Origin: Salegentibacter salinarum
GTDB taxonomy: Bacteria > Bacteroidota > Bacteroidia > Flavobacteriales > Flavobacteriaceae
DNA: 64,000 nt
Direction of reading: 5' to 3'
NCBI RefSeq assembly: GCF_900168115.1
Contig: NZ_FUZC01000004.1
Location: 124,001-188,000 of the forward strand
Shown here: one piece after another, positions 10,130 to 18,517 of the stretch
Layout of the letters: each line of letters opens with the position of its first letter
Position numbering within the stretch: position 1 is the first letter of the stretch
Made by a program: the position numbers and the translations under genes
Notes under the pieces: generated by a model
Seen by the model: the letters and a program-made list of their open reading frames with translations, nothing else
Told to the model about the DNA's origin: nothing
The model's database searches: none

Positions 10130-10157
10130 TGTGAATTCTGTTGCGTATAACTACTAT

Positions 10158-10249
10158 TTACAAATGTAATCAAACCTTAGATAGCCTGCAAATTACATAT
10201 GTAAATGATTAAATTTATATGAATTACAACTTTAGATTTACACATATAA
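10158..10249. promoter_or_regulatory. Operator-like palindromes A-C, regulator side
   Basis: Three copies of a TTACA-NN-TGTAA palindrome lie upstream of the XRE gene. A is TTACAAATGTAA at 10158-10169. B is TTACATATGTAA at 10193-10204, a perfect palindrome. C is TTACACATATAA at 10238-10249, with one arm degenerate. A half-site TTACA is at 10224-10228. Centre-to-centre spacings are 35 and 45 bp. Site A overlaps the -7 element read on the minus strand. The inferred ligand is the XRE protein at 9722. Confidence 0.7.
10161..10191 (-). promoter_or_regulatory. Candidate promoter of the XRE regulator gene
   Basis: Read on the minus strand, TTG (complement of 10189-10191), a 20-base spacer and TACATTTG (complement of 10161-10168) match the Bacteroidota promoter consensus. 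The start codon is 31 bases downstream. The -7 element is buried in palindrome A, as expected for autorepression. Confidence 0.6.
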
Positions 10250-10334
10250 ATGACTAAAAAACAATAATTTAATTAGTGAAAATAGTTTCGTAGGATTTAT
10301 TCCATGTCAAGGGTGTATTGGGTTGAACTCTTGT

Positions 10335-10407
10335 TTACACTTGTAATTAACAAAGGTAAATTTACTTGTTTACAATTGTAAAATATGTATTGTTTACTTT
10401 TGTAAAC
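10335..10407. promoter_or_regulatory. Operator-like palindromes D-F, peptidase side
   Basis: Three more copies of the same palindrome lie just before the peptidase start. D is TTACACTTGTAA at 10335-10346. E is TTACAATTGTAA at 10370-10381, a perfect palindrome extendable to 14 bp. F is GTTTAC-TTTT-GTAAAC at 10392-10407, ending on the base before the ATG. Spacings are 35 and 24 bp. An inverted version, GTAAATTTAC, is at 10356-10365. E and F cover the -33 and -7 elements of the candidate promoter. Confidence 0.7.
10376..10402 (+). promoter_or_regulatory. Candidate promoter of the M14 peptidase gene
   Basis: TTG at 10376-10378, a 16-base spacer and TACTTTTG at 10395-10402 (exact TAnnTTTG). If used, transcription would begin at or within a few bases of the ATG at 10408, giving a leaderless or nearly leaderless mRNA. 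Palindromes E and F lie directly on it. Confidence 0.5.
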
Positions 10408-11571
10408 ATGGAAAAAACAGCATTATTTACTCAGCTTTATAAAGACTATAATTCATTTAAAAATCTGGGAATTTCCGGGAGGTATATTCGGCAAACTGAT
10501 ATTCAAAATTTGCTAGATAATCTGGAAGAAGAATTCACTGTAAAAAAAATCGGAGAATCGGTTCTGGGACAACCTATTCATAGTATTCAATTTGGTAACG
10601 GGTCAATTAAAATCTTTGTCTGGTCCCAAATGCATGGAAATGAATCTACCACCACCAAGGCTGTTTTTGATCTGCTTAATTATGTATCTATAAATAAGGA
10701 CGATGCTTTGGTAAAGTCTTTTTTAACCAATTGCAGCTTTTGTATTATTCCTATGCTAAACCCCGATGGCGCGCAAGCTTATACTCGTGTAAATGCTAAT
10801 AATGTTGATCTAAACAGGGATGCCCAAGATTTAAGTCAACCGGAAAGTAGGATTTTGCGAAAGGAATTTGAGAAATTTCAACCCGATTACTGTCTAAATC
10901 TCCACGACCAGCGTACCATATTTAGTGCCGGAAACCAGCCGGAACCCGCTGTTTTATCATTTCTAACGCCTTCTATGGATAAAGACAGGCAAATCTTCCC
11001 TTCTCGAATTAAAAGTATGCAGTTAATTGCTAATATAGCTTCAGATCTTTCAGATTTACTTCCGGGGAGAATGGGAAGGTATGACGATGCTTTTAATCTT
11101 AACTGTACAGGAGATAATTTTCAAAGCACCCAAACCCCGACCATTCTTTTTGAAGCCGGGCATTATCCGGGCGATTATAAGCGGGAGGAAACCAGGAAAT
11201 ATGTGTTTTTAGCCTTAATTTCGGTTTTAAAAGCTATAAGCGAAGAAAGTTTTAAGGAAATCGATTATCGTGAGTATGAGCAAATTCCTGAAAATCAAAA
11301 ACTATTCAACGATATTATTTTAAGGAATGCAAAAACTGAAAATGGAGTAGTAGATATCGCTATACAATATAAAGAAGGGGTAAAAGATGGGAAATTGATG
11401 TTTTTACCGGAAATAGAAAAAATAGACCCAAAAATTACCAGGTTTGCACATAAAGAATTCTCCTGTGAGAATAAAAAAATTGAAATAAATGAAAAATCTA
11501 AGGCTATCGAAAACGTTGTAGTTAATAAAATCACTCTAAATGATATAGAATTACCTCTTAAATGTGAATAA
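10408..11571 (+). CDS. M14-family zinc metallocarboxypeptidase-like protein
   Basis: A 387-residue cytoplasmic-looking protein (no signal peptide) of the M14 carboxypeptidase superfamily. Zinc ligands His76 and Glu79 (in QMHGNES) and His166 (in CLNLHDQR) are present, as are the substrate-binding Asn136-Arg137 pair (NNVDLNRD) and the catalytic Glu249 (LFEAGHYPG). It should cleave C-terminal or gamma-type amide bonds of a small peptide; the substrate is not predictable. The ATG at 10408 is preferred over the in-frame TTG at 10366, because the 14 extra codons would lie wholly within operator palindromes E and F. It is probably repressed by the divergent XRE protein. Confidence 0.88.
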   Translation: MEKTALFTQLYKDYNSFKNLGISGRYIRQTDIQNLLDNLEEEFTVKKIGESVLGQPIHSIQFGNGSIKIFVWSQMHGNESTTTKAVFDLLNYVSINKDDALVKSFLTNCSFCIIPMLNPDGAQAYTRVNANNVDLNRDAQDLSQPESRILRKEFEKFQPDYCLNLHDQRTIFSAGNQPEPAVLSFLTPSMDKDRQIFPSRIKSMQLIANIASDLSDLLPGRMGRYDDAFNLNCTGDNFQSTQTPTILFEAGHYPGDYKREETRKYVFLALISVLKAISEESFKEIDYREYEQIPENQKLFNDIILRNAKTENGVVDIAIQYKEGVKDGKLMFLPEIEKIDPKITRFAHKEFSCENKKIEINEKSKAIENVVVNKITLNDIELPLKCE

Positions 11572-11646
11572 TTCTCAAAAACCTTAGCAATTATTCAAGG
11601 ATTTTGTATTAATTTTGAATTTCATATAAATAAAGAAATTTAAAAA

Positions 11647-12126
11647 ATGGCCAAGTTTAAATTAGACGAAACAGATCACCAGATTCTCGATATGTTAATT
11701 GAGAATACGAGGACTCCATTTACCGATATCGCAAAGAAACTTTTAATATCGGCCGGAACCGTACACGTAAGGGTTAAAAAAATGGAAGAAGCAGGAATTA
11801 TAAAAGGTTCCTCTTTAACTCTAGATTATAAGAAACTGGGTTATGCGTTTATTGCCTACGTAGGCGTATTCCTTAAGAATACTTCACAAACCAAATTTGT
11901 ATTAGAACGCATTAACGAAATTCCTTTCGTGACTGTTGCTCACGTTACTACTGGGAAATTTAATGTATTTTGTAAAATTAGAGCACGTAATACACAACAC
12001 GCTAAGGAAGTAATCTTTCAATTAGACGATATTGAAGGAGTTTACAGAACAGAAACTATGATTTCTTTAGAAGAGAGCTTAAACGATAAAAAACGTTTAA
12101 TGCACTCTATTTTTCAGGATATGTAA
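11647..12126 (+). CDS. Lrp/AsnC-family transcriptional regulator
   Basis: A feast/famine regulator of 159 residues. The N-terminal winged helix (about 5-60, FTDIAKKLLISAGTVHVRVK as recognition region) is followed by a RAM/Lrp ligand-binding domain (about 70-150). These proteins normally bind an amino acid as an oligomer and repress or activate metabolic genes, including their own. It stands alone between the peptidase and ppc and is closed by a strong terminator. The amino-acid ligand cannot be read from the sequence. Confidence 0.93.
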   Translation: MAKFKLDETDHQILDMLIENTRTPFTDIAKKLLISAGTVHVRVKKMEEAGIIKGSSLTLDYKKLGYAFIAYVGVFLKNTSQTKFVLERINEIPFVTVAHVTTGKFNVFCKIRARNTQHAKEVIFQLDDIEGVYRTETMISLEESLNDKKRLMHSIFQDM

Positions 12127-12145
12127 ACAAGCCTAAACTTATTAT

Positions 12146-12183
12146 AAAAACCCTTTAGGCTTCCGTGTTTAAAGGGTTTTTTT
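12146..12183 (+). terminator. Rho-independent terminator after the Lrp-type gene
   Basis: The 12-bp stem AAAAACCCTTTA (12146-12157) pairs with TAAAGGGTTTTT (12170-12181), with a 12-base loop and a T-run. It lies between the Lrp-type gene and ppc. The ATG at 12165 sits inside this hairpin, which argues against that upstream start for ppc. Confidence 0.9.
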
Positions 12184-12221
12184 ATAACTTTAAATTTAAT
12201 CTTAATCAACTAAAACTAATT

Positions 12222-14795
12222 ATGCACAGAGAACCAAAACTAGAACGTTTTAATGAGAGCGTACTTTCAAAATATCAGGTTTATAACAGTATATTTTTAA
12301 CGCTGCCTTTTGACGATATTAGTAAAACAGGATCCCTGCTGCCTCTTTTTCAGGAAATTTGTGAAGCAGGCTTTAAGGAAAATAAAAATCCTTCAGAAAT
12401 TATTGAAACCTTCTTTAGTAAATATCAGGATGATCCTTCAGAAGAACATCAAATCAGTTTGCTTTTCAGGTTTATTCAATATATAGAAAGACAGGTAGTG
12501 CTTTTTGATGCTATTGAAGATGCGTCCTTTCCTATAGTAAATAATATGGATGGCCGCGGAACTCTTAGAAATGTTAAAGAGGAAGCCGAAGCTAAAGAAA
12601 AAACACCTGAGTTGCGGGAATACCTGAAGCGTTTTAACGTGAGGCCAACTTTAACCGCCCACCCAACGCAGTTTTATCCGGGAGCCGTTTTAGGAATAAT
12701 CACCGACTTGGATAAGGCTATTCAGAAAAATGATATTACGCTTATTAAAAAATTATTGGCTCAGCTTGGGAAAACCCCGTTTTTCAAAAAAGAGAAGCCT
12801 ACACCTTACGATGAAGCCGTAAGCTTGATCTGGTATTTTGAGAATGTTTTCTACCAAAGTGTAAGTAAGATTTATAATTATATTCAGCAGAATATTTTTG
12901 ATGGCGAAGATATTGGTAACCAGGTAATCAATTTAGGATTCTGGCCGGGAGGAGACCGTGATGGTAATCCATTTGTAACTACTGAAATCACCTTAAAAGT
13001 AGCGCAAAGGCTAAGAAGCACTATTTTGATGAATTATTACCGCGACATTAGAAAACTGAAAAGAAGGGTGACCTTTAGCGAAGTAGACACGATTATTACT
13101 GAAATAGAAACTCCACTATATCAAAGTGCAATTTCCAAGACAGGAAAAATTAAAATGTCACTTGAAGACTTTAAGTCTAAATTACATGAAATCAAAGAAA
13201 TAGTTGAAAATAAACACCAGGGATTGTTTGTTGAAGAGATTGACGATCTTATTAACAAAGCAAATATCTTTGGGTATCATTTTGCTACTTTAGATATCCG
13301 CCAGGATTCGGGAAAACACGCTGAAGTTTTAGAGGAAATTATCAATACCCAGCCCGATTTACTTCCTAAAAACTATGCTTCTCTTTCTAATGAAGAACAA
13401 ATAGAAGCGCTTACAAAAGTTGAAGGAAATATTGATCCTGAAAGTTATGAAGACGGTATCACTAAATCAACGCTTTCCTCAATATATGCAATGCAGGAAA
13501 TTCAGAAGAAAAATGGGGAAAATGGCGCTAATAGATACATAATTAGTCATAGTGAAGTACCACAAAGTATTTTGGAGCCATTTGCATTTTTAAGAATGTG
13601 TGGTTGGAATAAACCTACAGTAGATATTATTCCTCTTTTTGAAACAGTACCTGATTTAAAAGCTTCTCCAGATGTAATGGAGACTTTATATAATAATCCG
13701 GTTTACCGTGAGCATTTAAAAAGTAGAGGAAACAAGCAAACTATCATGCTTGGTTTTAGCGACGGCACTAAAGATGGTGGTTATTTAATGGCCAACTGGA
13801 GTATCTATAAAGCCAAAGAAATGCTAACTGAGGTTTCCAGGAGATATGACATAAAAGTTGTATTCTTTGATGGTAGAGGAGGGCCACCGGCTCGTGGTGG
13901 TGGAAAAACTCACCAATTTTATGCCTCTTTAGGTTCCGGAATTGAAAATGAAGAAATCCAGTTAACCGTGCAGGGACAAACCATTAGTTCTAATTTTGGA
14001 ACTCGTGATTCTTGTAGGTATAACCTGGAACAATTACTTAGTTCCGGTGTTTCTAACGAGATATTTAGCAAAGGAAAAAATCAGTTGACAGATGAAGATC
14101 GCGAAACAATGACGCGTCTTGCTGAAATAAGCTACGAAACATATACTAACTTCAAACAGCACGAAAAGTTCATTCCGTATTTGGAAAAAATGAGTACTTT
14201 AAAATATTACTCAAAAACAAATATTGGAAGTAGACCATCTAAAAGAAATAAGGATGCGAAACTTAATCTAAACGATTTAAGGGCGATTCCATTTGTGGGA
14301 AGCTGGAGCCAGTTAAAACAAAATGTTCCCGGATTCTTTGGAGTGGGTACCGCTTTAGAGAAGTTCGAGAAAGCCGGTGAGTTTGACAAAGTTCAGCAAC
14401 TTTATAATAATTCGGTATTCTTTAAAACTTTATTAGAGAATTCTATGATGAGCCTTACCAAGTCCTTCTTCGCGCTAACTGCGTATATGGAACAGGATAA
14501 GGAATTTGGTGAATTCTGGAAGATTATTTATGCCGAATATAAACGTAGCCATGATATGCTTTTAAAAGTAACCGGTTACGATGCGCTTATGGAAAATCAG
14601 CCGGCTGGAAGAGCGTCAATTCAGGCACGAGAGCGAATTGTATTACCATTGTTAACCATTCAACAACACGCGCTTAGAAAAGTTCAGGAACTTCAGGCAC
14701 AAGGAGAGAGTGCCGAGAAAATGCTGGAAGTTTACGAGAAAATGGTAACGCGTTCCCTTTACGGAAATATTAACGCAAGTAGAAATTCTGCTTAA
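12222..14795 (+). CDS. ppc: Phosphoenolpyruvate carboxylase
   Basis: PEPC carboxylates phosphoenolpyruvate with bicarbonate to oxaloacetate, an anaplerotic step that feeds the TCA cycle. At 857 residues it has near-family length. Catalytic motifs are present: LTAHPTQ (His147), the FWPGGDRDGNP region, the GFSDGTKDGGYL segment, the glycine-rich DGRGGPPARGGGKTH loop, and SSNFGTRDSCRYNLEQ. The C terminus reads NINASRNSA, where enterobacterial PEPC ends QNTG. The start was taken at 12222 (MHREPKLERF), just after the terminator. The DinB-like gene follows with one spare base. Confidence 0.95.
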   Translation: MHREPKLERFNESVLSKYQVYNSIFLTLPFDDISKTGSLLPLFQEICEAGFKENKNPSEIIETFFSKYQDDPSEEHQISLLFRFIQYIERQVVLFDAIEDASFPIVNNMDGRGTLRNVKEEAEAKEKTPELREYLKRFNVRPTLTAHPTQFYPGAVLGIITDLDKAIQKNDITLIKKLLAQLGKTPFFKKEKPTPYDEAVSLIWYFENVFYQSVSKIYNYIQQNIFDGEDIGNQVINLGFWPGGDRDGNPFVTTEITLKVAQRLRSTILMNYYRDIRKLKRRVTFSEVDTIITEIETPLYQSAISKTGKIKMSLEDFKSKLHEIKEIVENKHQGLFVEEIDDLINKANIFGYHFATLDIRQDSGKHAEVLEEIINTQPDLLPKNYASLSNEEQIEALTKVEGNIDPESYEDGITKSTLSSIYAMQEIQKKNGENGANRYIISHSEVPQSILEPFAFLRMCGWNKPTVDIIPLFETVPDLKASPDVMETLYNNPVYREHLKSRGNKQTIMLGFSDGTKDGGYLMANWSIYKAKEMLTEVSRRYDIKVVFFDGRGGPPARGGGKTHQFYASLGSGIENEEIQLTVQGQTISSNFGTRDSCRYNLEQLLSSGVSNEIFSKGKNQLTDEDRETMTRLAEISYETYTNFKQHEKFIPYLEKMSTLKYYSKTNIGSRPSKRNKDAKLNLNDLRAIPFVGSWSQLKQNVPGFFGVGTALEKFEKAGEFDKVQQLYNNSVFFKTLLENSMMSLTKSFFALTAYMEQDKEFGEFWKIIYAEYKRSHDMLLKVTGYDALMENQPAGRASIQARERIVLPLLTIQQHALRKVQELQAQGESAEKMLEVYEKMVTRSLYGNINASRNSA

Positions 14796-14796
14796 A

Positions 14797-15318
14797 ATGA
14801 TAGCAAATAATCTAAATTCTAACGAGTACAATGCGTACTACGACAGATATTTACAGAAAATCCCCGGCAATTTAGAGCTGGGGATTTTACTTCTTGAAAA
14901 CAGGGAAGAGTTCCTGAGATTGTTGGATAAGATGAAACCGGAAGACCTTAGCTACAGTTATGCTGAAGGTAAATGGACTATAGTCGAAGTAATTCAGCAC
15001 CTTATAGATGTAGAACGTATTTTTCAGTATAGATCACTTACCCTGGCGAGAGAACCGGGAATTAAACTACCGGGTTTTGATCATGATACGTACGTTCCTG
15101 CCAGCGCTGCTAAAATCCGAACTTTAAAAAGTCTTAAAAAGGAATTTAAAGCAGTAAGAAATGCCGGGATTTTCCTTTATCAGAGTTTTTCAAAAGAAAT
15201 GTTGGAAAGCGAGGGATTTATAAGTGGCAGTTCTACCAGTTGCAGGGCATTAGGTTTTATAACCGCAGGCCATACCAAACATCATATTGAAATTTTTAAA
15301 GAGAAATACCAGATTTAA
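14797..15318 (+). CDS. DinB-superfamily four-helix metal-binding protein
   Basis: A 173-residue helical protein of the DinB/YfiT-like superfamily. The usual metal triad is visible as His68 (VIQHLIDVER), His159 and His163 (AGHTKHHIEIF). In this family such proteins act as thiol- or metal-dependent transferases, or are of unknown function. It is sandwiched between ppc (one base upstream) and a YihY-family gene whose ATG overlaps its stop by one base, so all three are probably co-transcribed. There is no metabolic link I can name. Confidence 0.85.
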   Translation: MIANNLNSNEYNAYYDRYLQKIPGNLELGILLLENREEFLRLLDKMKPEDLSYSYAEGKWTIVEVIQHLIDVERIFQYRSLTLAREPGIKLPGFDHDTYVPASAAKIRTLKSLKKEFKAVRNAGIFLYQSFSKEMLESEGFISGSSTSCRALGFITAGHTKHHIEIFKEKYQI

Positions 15319-16328
15319 TGGAATTCCTCAAAACCACCTGGTCCCTTTTTAAACAAGCCTATATTAGCTGGAATAGGAACGAACCCTATGCGCGCAGCGC
15401 TACTATTGCTTATTATGCCTTGTTTTCTTTACCATCTTTGTTAATCATTGTGGTAACCATTGCAGGTTACTTCTTTGAACAGGAAGCTGTGCAGGGAAGG
15501 TTAACTTCAGAAATCAGTGGTTTTGTTGGACAGGAGCCTGCAGATGCTATAGAAAAAATGATTGCCAGCGCGGCACTCGCTACAGAATCTACCTGGGCCA
15601 TTATCTTTGGTATAGGAATGTTGCTTTTTGGTGCTACCGGGGTGTTTTTTCAGCTTAAAATGGCAATGAATAATATTTGGAATGTAGCGGCCAAACAAAC
15701 CGATTTCCTTAGAATTTTATTAGACCGACTTATTTCCTTCGGAATGGTAATGGTCATTGGTCTTTTACTTTTATTATCCCTGGTAATTTCCGCTTTAATC
15801 ACCATTTTAAAAGATGAAATAAAGCAATACGCCCCTAATGTAACTGAATTTATGGTAGAGGTTGCCAATGCGGGGATTTCCTTTCTGGTTATAACCACCT
15901 TATTTGCAGCTATATTTAAGTTACTTCCAGATATTAAATTACGCTGGAGAATTACTTATCTGGGAGCCGCGGTAACAACTGTTTTATTTCTAATAGGTGA
16001 AGCATTGATTAGTTTTTACTTTGGAAAAAGTGAACCGGCATCGGTTTATGGTGGAGCATCTTCGGTAGTGTTAATTCTACTATGGGTTTATTATACCTGC
16101 CTTATTTTATTTTTTGGAGCCGAATTTACCGTTCAATATGCCTTACTCAAAAATGAAAGGGTAGTACCCAATAAATATGGAGAACCGGCGATTTACCAGG
16201 AACTGGAAAAATTGCAACAAAAGCGTACCCAATTAGAGGAAGAAAAGGAAATTATAGATACGCTTAAAAATAATATGAACTGGGAGAAAAACCGGGAAAG
16301 CGGGCAGAAGACAAAGAATAAAAAATAA
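15318..16328 (+). CDS. YihY/BrkB-family integral membrane protein
   Basis: A 336-residue inner-membrane protein with six predicted helices (first at about 27-50, then about 90-115, 140-165, 178-205, 215-240 and 245-275) and a charged coiled-coil tail (about 290-336). The family was once mis-named RNase BN; its real function is unknown, with proposals including transport. It shares one base with the DinB-like gene upstream. The tail is lysine- and glutamate-rich and probably cytoplasmic. Confidence 0.9.
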   Translation: MEFLKTTWSLFKQAYISWNRNEPYARSATIAYYALFSLPSLLIIVVTIAGYFFEQEAVQGRLTSEISGFVGQEPADAIEKMIASAALATESTWAIIFGIGMLLFGATGVFFQLKMAMNNIWNVAAKQTDFLRILLDRLISFGMVMVIGLLLLLSLVISALITILKDEIKQYAPNVTEFMVEVANAGISFLVITTLFAAIFKLLPDIKLRWRITYLGAAVTTVLFLIGEALISFYFGKSEPASVYGGASSVVLILLWVYYTCLILFFGAEFTVQYALLKNERVVPNKYGEPAIYQELEKLQQKRTQLEEEKEIIDTLKNNMNWEKNRESGQKTKNKK

Positions 16329-16424
16329 CCTCATTTTAAATAGTTTTAAGAGAATTAATAAAGTTTAACTTTAACCGGGTTTCCTTTTATAAAGACCTTA
16401 GCACAGTCTTCCTTAAACATATTT

Positions 16425-16432
16425 TATCTTTG
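16425..16432 (+). promoter_or_regulatory. -7 element upstream of the DJ-1/PfpI gene
   Basis: TATCTTTG is an exact TAnnTTTG element 26 bases before the ATG at 16459. No good TTG lies at the expected distance, so only the -7 element is called. Confidence 0.5.
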
Positions 16433-16458
16433 AATGAACCAAAAAAGAAGATAAAATT

Positions 16459-17007
16459 ATGGAAAAGAGAATAGCAATTTTAGCTACAAATGGTTTTGAA
16501 AAAAGTGAACTATTTTCACCAAAAGAAGCCATGGAAAGTGAAGGCTTTAAAGTAGATATTATAAGCCTTGAAAAAGGAAAAATAAAAGGCTGGGAAGGAA
16601 CTGACTGGTCTGGAGAAATTGATGTTGATTACATTGTAAAAGATGTAAGTGCAAAAGATTATAATGCTTTGGTACTTCCCGGCGGAGTAATTAATCCCGA
16701 TCAATTAAGAAGACACGACGAAGTTTTAGTATTTGTACGGGATTTCTTTAAACAGAAAAAACCTGTTGGTGCAATTTGCCACGCAGCCTGGACACTAATT
16801 AATGCGGAAGTTGTAGAAGGTCGAACAATGACTTCTTTCAACTCTATTAAGAAAGACCTGGAAAATGCGGGAGCACTTTGGGTAGATAAGGAAGTAGTTG
16901 TAGATGAAGCTTTTGTAACTTCAAGAAACCCTGACGATCTACCGGCGTTTAACGCTAAAATGATCGAAGAGATTAGAGAAGGTAAGCACGATTTACAACA
17001 CGCTTAA
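16459..17007 (+). CDS. DJ-1/PfpI-family protein
   Basis: A 182-residue class I glutamine-amidotransferase-like fold of the PfpI branch. The nucleophile elbow VGAICHAAW gives Cys107 with the adjacent His108, and the acidic partner is Glu17 (near NGFEKSEL). Members act as deglycases/glyoxalases or peptidases in stress tolerance; the exact substrate is debated for the family. It is monocistronic, with its own -7 element and a bidirectional terminator. Confidence 0.9.
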   Translation: MEKRIAILATNGFEKSELFSPKEAMESEGFKVDIISLEKGKIKGWEGTDWSGEIDVDYIVKDVSAKDYNALVLPGGVINPDQLRRHDEVLVFVRDFFKQKKPVGAICHAAWTLINAEVVEGRTMTSFNSIKKDLENAGALWVDKEVVVDEAFVTSRNPDDLPAFNAKMIEEIREGKHDLQHA

Positions 17008-17031
17008 TTCTTAATTAGAGATATTAGAATT

Positions 17032-17069
17032 AAAAAAGCCTGTCCGTAATAATCCCGACAGGCTTTTTT
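17032..17069. terminator. Bidirectional terminator
   Basis: The 13-bp perfect stem AAAAAAGCCTGTC (17032-17044) pairs with GACAGGCTTTTTT (17057-17069). A-run and T-run on opposite sides let it stop both the PfpI gene and the convergent dipeptidase gene. Confidence 0.95.
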
Positions 17070-17088
17070 AATATTTATATTTCAGTAT

Positions 17089-18378
17089 TTATGCTTTCTG
17101 AAGTTCTGCAGCTACGGCATCAACTTTATCCATAACCCTAAGCAAGTTTTCTCCCCAAAGTTTAGCGATCTCTTCTTCGGTATAACCGCGTTTTACCAAT
17201 TCTTTGGTGATATTTAAGGTTTCAGAAGCATCCTGCCAGCCGTCAATTCCGCCACCACCGTCAAAATCTGAACTAATTCCAACGTGCTCAATTCCAATTA
17301 AATCTACCATATAATCTATATGGTCTACAAAATCTGAAACTCCTACGGGTTCAATTTCTTCTTTTAGTAATTCAACTTCAGGCGCAGCCGCAGATCTTAC
17401 TTTTTGAAAATCGGCATAATAAGCATTTCTATCTTCATTGCTTAACGCTCTTACAGAATCCCGTGGTAAAACCTCAAAACTCATTTCTTTAGCTTTTTTC
17501 TCGTAAACTTTAGAGCTCGCCTCATTAAACGCCTGGGTTTTTTCGGTATTTACATACGCGCTGAATGCAACGGTTTGTACAACCCCGCCGTGTTCTTTGA
17601 ACAGCAATAAAAGTTCATCATCTAAATTTCTACTATGATTGCAAAGTTCGCGAGCAGAAGAGTGGGAAGCGATAAGCGGTGCTTTGGAAATCTCAAACAT
17701 TTGTTTTATAGCTTCTTTAGAAGGATGCGAAACATCTATCATCATTCCCAGTCGGTTCATTTCAGCGATTACTTCTTTTCCTAAATCGCTAAGGCCGTTG
17801 TGAAGCCATTCATCATTTTTCTCGCCGGTGTTAGAATCGCTTAACTGGCTATGGCCCTGGTGAGAAAGCGACATATACCTCGCGCCAAGATCATAGAACT
17901 TCTCAACGTTCTCAATATCCTTTCCGATAGAATATCCATTTTCAACACCGATCATAGCTACTTTTTTTCCTTCAGAGGTTAACTTTCTTACTTCTTCAGA
18001 ATTTGTAGCTAATCCTATTTGGTCCGGTGCGAAATTTTTTACCAGTTTATGAATAGCATCAAACTTGCTAATTGCGTTTTCGTATGCATTTTTAAAACCT
18101 TCATCAGTAAGTTCGTCCTGACCGGTATAAACAATAAACCAGGCAACATCGAGTCCGCCAGCTTCCATTTTGGGTAACGTTACCTGGTTTTCCAGGTCCA
18201 TGGTATAATTTCTTTCTTCAGTGAAATTATTAATATTAATATCGGCGTGGGTATCTATGGTAATGACATTCTCATGAATTTCTTTGGCTTTTTCAAGTAA
18301 AGCTTCATCGCTGTTTTGTTGGGCAAGTACCAGATTTCCCGTAAAAATTAGCGCAAGGCTAAGAAGATTTAATTTCAT
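17089..18378 (-). CDS. Secreted membrane dipeptidase (peptidase M19)
   Basis: A zinc dipeptidase of the renal-dipeptidase (M19) family, which cleaves dipeptides, including those with a D-residue at the C-terminal side. It has an N-terminal signal peptide (cleavage near LVLAQ, residue 19-20), so it acts in the periplasm. Metal ligands fit the family pattern: TIDTHADI (HxD), the bridging Glu in GVENGYSIG, and the His residues of IDVSHPS and IASHSSAREL, with the Asp of SSDFDGGGG. Length (429) is typical. It converges on the DJ-1 gene and is divergent from the ligase operon. Confidence 0.92.
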   Translation of the reverse strand: MKLNLLSLALIFTGNLVLAQQNSDEALLEKAKEIHENVITIDTHADININNFTEERNYTMDLENQVTLPKMEAGGLDVAWFIVYTGQDELTDEGFKNAYENAISKFDAIHKLVKNFAPDQIGLATNSEEVRKLTSEGKKVAMIGVENGYSIGKDIENVEKFYDLGARYMSLSHQGHSQLSDSNTGEKNDEWLHNGLSDLGKEVIAEMNRLGMMIDVSHPSKEAIKQMFEISKAPLIASHSSARELCNHSRNLDDELLLLFKEHGGVVQTVAFSAYVNTEKTQAFNEASSKVYEKKAKEMSFEVLPRDSVRALSNEDRNAYYADFQKVRSAAAPEVELLKEEIEPVGVSDFVDHIDYMVDLIGIEHVGISSDFDGGGGIDGWQDASETLNITKELVKRGYTEEEIAKLWGENLLRVMDKVDAVAAELQKA

Positions 18379-18489
18379 ATATATTGTATTTCATTTTATT
18401 GAAGCCCTGAAATTACTAATAAATATTAAAGAAATAAATAGAATGCCTTATTTTGATAAAAATCATTAAAAGCGTATTTAATTTTCTCC

Positions 18490-18497
18490 TACATTTG
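18490..18497 (+). promoter_or_regulatory. -7 element of the RimK/GCS2/amidohydrolase operon
   Basis: TACATTTG is an exact TAnnTTTG element 20 bases before the ATG at 18518. The -33 region is weak. Confidence 0.5.
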
Positions 18498-18517
18498 ATA
18501 GAATTTTCAACTACTCA

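Noticed and set aside
10366-10407. TTG start of the M14 peptidase 14 codons upstream
   Set aside because: The codons coincide with operator palindromes E and F, and no family residues are gained.
9722-11571. XRE gene as a prophage remnant
   Set aside because: No integrase, phage structural gene or attachment repeats nearby; the regulator-peptidase pair is self-contained.
12165-12221. Upstream ATG extending ppc by 19 residues
   Set aside because: The codons lie inside a terminator hairpin, and the extra residues have no family match.
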